DNA of 35,039 nucleotides from Bacteroidota bacterium (lineage in GTDB: Bacteria; Bacteroidota; Bacteroidia; UKL13-3). This document shows positions 32,034 through 35,039 of the stretch, in pieces. The notes under the pieces were generated by a model. That model worked only from the letters and a program-made list of their open reading frames with translations, did not search any database and was not told the origin of the DNA. Position 1 is the first letter of the stretch; each line of letters starts with the position of its first letter. Made by a program: the position numbers and the translations under genes. Where the stretch lies: positions 1 through 35,039 of the forward strand of contig JAWXAU010000150.1 of assembly GCA_034439655.1 (NCBI GenBank). Reading direction: 5' to 3'.

Positions 32034-34820
32034 ATGAAAAAAATTCTAAGTTCAATTCTCACGATTATGACTATTCTGCTTACCTTTAGTACTTTAAGGG
32101 CTCAAGAAGGAGACAAATTTTTCACCCAGCGAGAGTATTTGAAGGCTATGGGCAGCTATCAACAAGAAGCTAAAACTGACCCTTCAAAATACCTTCCACT
32201 CGCCAAATGCTATTTTGCCAATCACCAAATACCCGAGGCAATAGATGCCATTAAACTTTATTTGGAAAAAGACCCCAAGGCAAATAAAGAAGTTGGAGAT
32301 AGTTGGTTGGAACTATTACAACGGAATGATGATGAAGTACGTGTGAAAAACATGGGGAGTATAATCAATACGAAAGGTGATGAGTATAGTCCTGTAATTA
32401 GCAACGATGGCAAAACACTTTATTTTGTGGGCTATGACCGAGCTGGCGGATTGGGTGGAGAAGATATTTGGTTCAGCAAACGCGATTCAACTACAGGTAA
32501 TTGGGGCACAGCCGAAAATTTCAGACAACTCAATACCACCTCACACGAGGCACTTAAAGCTATGTCGCCCGATGGCAACTCTGCTATTTTATTTGGTAAC
32601 TATGTGGGCAGTTTCGGTAGTGGCGACTTATTCTATAGCTGTAAAGTAGCTGGTGGATGGACAACTCCTTGTAATCTGGGAGGAGCAATTAATACCAATA
32701 ACTGGGAATCGCAAGCAAGCTTAGGACCCGATGGTAAGACCTTATTGTTTATCAGTGACCGCGAAGACAAAAGCGAAGCCGACATTTATGTTTCATTCCT
32801 TACCAATGAAGGATGGACTAAACCTTTAAACATTGGCCCAACCATCAATGTTAAAGGCAAATTTGAAGGAGCCCCACAACTTGCAGCCGATGGCAAAACA
32901 TTATACTTTTGTTCTAATGGTCACCCTGGTTTTGGTAAAAAAGATATATTTTATGCCAAACGCTTAGATGACAGTTGGACAAGTTGGAGCAAGCCCGTAA
33001 ACTTGGGGAAATATGTAAATACATTAGAAGAAGAAAAATACTTTACATTACCTGCATCGGGCAATAGGGCTTACCTAATTCGTGGTGACCAGCCTGATGG
33101 ATTGGGTGCAACAGATATTTATGAAATGGTAATGCCGCAAGGGGCACGACCAGAAAAAACATATACCGTAACTGGTTTGGTGATTAACGAAAAGGACTCG
33201 ACAGAAGGTGTGGTGCTCAAATATATTAATATGGCTACCAATAAAGAAGCTGCCCGAATTTCAAGTAATAAAGCCGATGGAAAATATTATGTATCATTGC
33301 CTGCGTATCAAAAATACTTGGTGGTGATAGACCAACGTGGTTTCTTATATCTTCAAGATACATTGGACTTAGAAAACCCAAACTTATATGTAAACAAAGT
33401 TCCTATCCAAGAAAAATTTGGGGCAAGAATGAACCGTATCAAAGAACTTAAAGCTGATTTGGATAAGTACAATGCCGAAATGCAAAAACTGATTGATAGT
33501 AAAAATACCAATATCAGCGAAGCGTTCGCACAATATACTACGTTGAGCGAAAACTATAAAAAAGCTTCCAAAGAATTCGACTATTTAGTATATGATGCCA
33601 AAGCACAATGGCTAGGTGAAGAGAACGATTTGCAATTGAACATGAATTATAAAGTAACACGTATTATAGTAGGTGCGAAATTTGAATTGAAGAACATATT
33701 TTTCGATATCGGAAAAGCAACCTTGCGTAAAGAATCTATGATAGAATTGGACAAATTGGTTGATATTATGAACCGTAGTGAGATTATTATAGAACTTGGC
33801 GGACATACTGATAATGTTGGTGCTGACGATGCCAACCAGAAATTATCTCAAGAACGTGTGGCCTCTGTAAAAACATATCTGGTGAGCAAAAATGTTCCTG
33901 ATAATCGTATGACTGCAGTTGGATATGGAGAGGCACAACCTATTGCCCCCAACGAAACTGACGAGGGCAAGCAACGCAACCGTCGTGTGGAAGTAAAGAT
34001 TACCGAAATCAAACCCCGCGAAGGAAGTGGTGAATTTGCCAAATTGGAACAAGAGAAAAAAGATTTGAGTAAGTTTGATATGTTATCATCTTTACAAAAA
34101 GCGGGTAAATTGGGCGGACTTCCCGCAGGTAGTGTTTGTAGCGATGGTGTTACATTTATTGATAAATCATATAAACCTGCATCAAAAAATTTCTATGGAA
34201 AAACACCAAACCTCAATTTAGATAATGATAATTCTCCTATCAAAATAGAAGAATATCCACAGAAAAAATTCAATGCGTTTGTGGGAAATTATGGATTAAG
34301 ATATAATCCCAAAGACAATGGGTCAAATACAAAAGATATGTTAATAGGTGGTGGAATCAATATTGTTAAATTCTCCGAATCGAGCAGTACACCGCTTAAA
34401 GCACAAAGTATCGCTATATATTTACCTGCAAAATCAACTATTACTAAATGGTTGGTAGATGCAAGCACTGTCCGTGAAATGCGTTTCATGAAAAACTATG
34501 TTGCTCTAGCAGGATTTAATGCCCAATTGTATAAAACAGATTCGCCCTATGTCGGCAAATCAGGAGTTAAGTTTGCCTCATCCTTCCCTATTGGAATCCG
34601 TGCTATGTATAAAGCTGCCAAAGGAATTAATGTATCGCCTGAGTTGTGGTATAATATAGGGTTGCTGCGTACCGGTGGGGTTAATGATAATTATAATGCA
34701 GCTCCGCGTTATGTGCATTTGGGCGTATCAGCCCGCATGAAAATATTTAGCGGAAGTATATATATTAATTCTGGCCCATTGATTCGCTTTGTGGGTGTGA
34801 GAGCAGGGATAAGTTTGTAG
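32034..34820 (+). CDS. PorE-like envelope protein: TPR, PD40 propeller, CRD-like and OmpA domains, plus extra C-terminal domain
   Basis: 928 aa. Signal peptide MKKILSSILTIMTILLTFSTLRAQ. TPR-like helices (about 25-95) precede WD40-like PD40 blades (YSPVISNDGKTLYFVG, SQASLGPDGKTLLFIS, APQLAADGKTLYFCS), a CarboxypepD_reg-like module (TYTVTGLVINEKDSTEG...), a coiled segment, and an OmpA C-like peptidoglycan-binding domain (about 548-665: IFFDIGKATLRKESMIELDKL, GGHTDNVG, NRRVEVKI). This order is that of PorE, which links the type IX secretion machine to peptidoglycan. Unusually, about 260 residues follow the OmpA domain and end in barrel-like strands (SGSIYINSGPLIRFVGVRAGISL). ATG 32034 is chosen because the in-frame TTG 32007 lies in a -7 box. 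Whether it serves the T9SS or is a paralogue is uncertain. Confidence 0.85.
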   Translation: MKKILSSILTIMTILLTFSTLRAQEGDKFFTQREYLKAMGSYQQEAKTDPSKYLPLAKCYFANHQIPEAIDAIKLYLEKDPKANKEVGDSWLELLQRNDDEVRVKNMGSIINTKGDEYSPVISNDGKTLYFVGYDRAGGLGGEDIWFSKRDSTTGNWGTAENFRQLNTTSHEALKAMSPDGNSAILFGNYVGSFGSGDLFYSCKVAGGWTTPCNLGGAINTNNWESQASLGPDGKTLLFISDREDKSEADIYVSFLTNEGWTKPLNIGPTINVKGKFEGAPQLAADGKTLYFCSNGHPGFGKKDIFYAKRLDDSWTSWSKPVNLGKYVNTLEEEKYFTLPASGNRAYLIRGDQPDGLGATDIYEMVMPQGARPEKTYTVTGLVINEKDSTEGVVLKYINMATNKEAARISSNKADGKYYVSLPAYQKYLVVIDQRGFLYLQDTLDLENPNLYVNKVPIQEKFGARMNRIKELKADLDKYNAEMQKLIDSKNTNISEAFAQYTTLSENYKKASKEFDYLVYDAKAQWLGEENDLQLNMNYKVTRIIVGAKFELKNIFFDIGKATLRKESMIELDKLVDIMNRSEIIIELGGHTDNVGADDANQKLSQERVASVKTYLVSKNVPDNRMTAVGYGEAQPIAPNETDEGKQRNRRVEVKITEIKPREGSGEFAKLEQEKKDLSKFDMLSSLQKAGKLGGLPAGSVCSDGVTFIDKSYKPASKNFYGKTPNLNLDNDNSPIKIEEYPQKKFNAFVGNYGLRYNPKDNGSNTKDMLIGGGINIVKFSESSSTPLKAQSIAIYLPAKSTITKWLVDASTVREMRFMKNYVALAGFNAQLYKTDSPYVGKSGVKFASSFPIGIRAMYKAAKGINVSPELWYNIGLLRTGGVNDNYNAAPRYVHLGVSARMKIFSGSIYINSGPLIRFVGVRAGISL

Positions 34821-34829
34821 TTAATATGA

Positions 34830-34864
34830 TAACTTTCCAAAAGTTTAAAACTTTTGGAAAGTTA
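34830..34864. repeat. 17-bp inverted repeat after the PorE-like gene
   Basis: Arms 34830-34846 and 34848-34864 are perfect complements around one base; the core is CTTTCCAAAAGTTT. It shares this core with the hairpin at 16043-16083. It starts 10 bp after the stop codon and may contribute to termination. Confidence 0.75.
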
Positions 34865-34880
34865 GGTAGAAGAGTATATA

Positions 34881-34918
34881 ATAGCCATTAGTTGAAATAT
34901 ACTAGTGGCTATTTTTTT
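34881..34918 (+). terminator. Rho-independent terminator of the PorE-like gene
   Basis: The stem ATAGCCATTAGT (34881-34892) pairs with ACTAGTGGCTAT (34901-34912) with one G-T pair and an 8-base loop, followed by a run of seven T (34912-34918). Classic intrinsic terminator layout on the plus strand. Confidence 0.85.
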
Positions 34919-34937
34919 GATGGCGATAAAGAAAATA

Positions 34938-35039
34938 ATGCCGAAACTCAATAGACCTCTTTCATAATTCGATTCTAATAAATATAAAGGTTTGAAACAC
35001 GAATTTTAAAACTTAGAATGCTGCCCTTTTTTATTTACA
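34938..35039. other. Window end, intergenic, with a MITE-like head sequence
   Basis: ATGCCGAAACTCAATA at 34938 resembles the left end of the element at 14979 (ATACCGAAACTCAATA), but the rest does not follow copies 1 and 2. It may be a truncated or related element. No gene is visible before the window ends. Confidence 0.35.

Overview
The window looks like a chromosomal segment of an A+T-rich member of the Bacteroidota. The evidence is: several copies of the phylum's promoter -7 box (TAnnTTTG, some with a TTTG -33 box 18-19 bp upstream); at least four proteins ending in a type IX secretion (T9SS) C-terminal sorting domain; two HmuY-like proteins; a PorE-like TPR/PD40/OmpA protein; and many of the small palindromic repeats typical of free-living Bacteroidota. 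The exact order or genus cannot be read from the sequence.

Layout. 1-2.1 kb: EamA permease and FAD oxidoreductase (minus strand operon). 2.1-2.3 kb: divergent promoters and tRNA-Leu(UAG). 2.4-4.6 kb: trigger factor and ClpP, closed by a 38-bp perfect palindrome. 4.7-6.5 kb: a compact three-gene cassette of unknown function with its own -7 box (a TIGR04255-like protein, a 115-aa protein and a 214-aa protein with an SNSCDIS motif), sitting where clpX often lies in this phylum. 6.5-7.8 kb: LolD-like ATPase and a small exported protein. 7.8-12.0 kb: two T9SS cargo genes on the minus strand, the upstream one broken by a one-base frameshift. 12.3-14.9 kb: pyrB, then a T9SS-exported subtilisin-like protease. 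15-18.1 kb: LOG-family protein and a histidine kinase/response regulator pair. 18.1-19.8 kb: MITE-like repeats, a seven-unit 32-bp-period array, and a DUF4143-type AAA ATPase with one internal TAA. 19.9-22.4 kb: an exported CarboxypepD_reg-like protein, divergent from an LtaS-like sulfatase-fold membrane enzyme.

22.5-31.8 kb is an iron/haem acquisition island on the minus strand. In transcription order it holds a decayed IsdG/ABM-type monooxygenase pseudogene, a HmuY-like T9SS cargo protein, a TonB-dependent receptor, a HmuY-like lipoprotein, a porin, a Rieske protein, an imelysin and a two-CxxCH di-haem (DUF1111) lipoprotein. The last two pair as in irpA/irpB-type iron loci. The inferred route is surface haem capture, TonB-dependent import and periplasmic redox/iron handling; the haem-degrading step that would have been encoded here appears lost. 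32.0-34.8 kb: PorE-like OmpA protein with an extra C-terminal domain.

A recurrent theme is the invasion of gene edges by palindromic repeats. Four different repeats lie inside N-terminal or signal-peptide coding regions or replace a start or stop codon (positions 60-141, 7345-7369, 13343-13369, 20474-20493 and 29812-29909). Candidates for something undescribed are the 4.7-6.5 kb cassette, the 32-bp array in front of the ATPase, and the MITE-like family at 15.0 and 18.2 kb.
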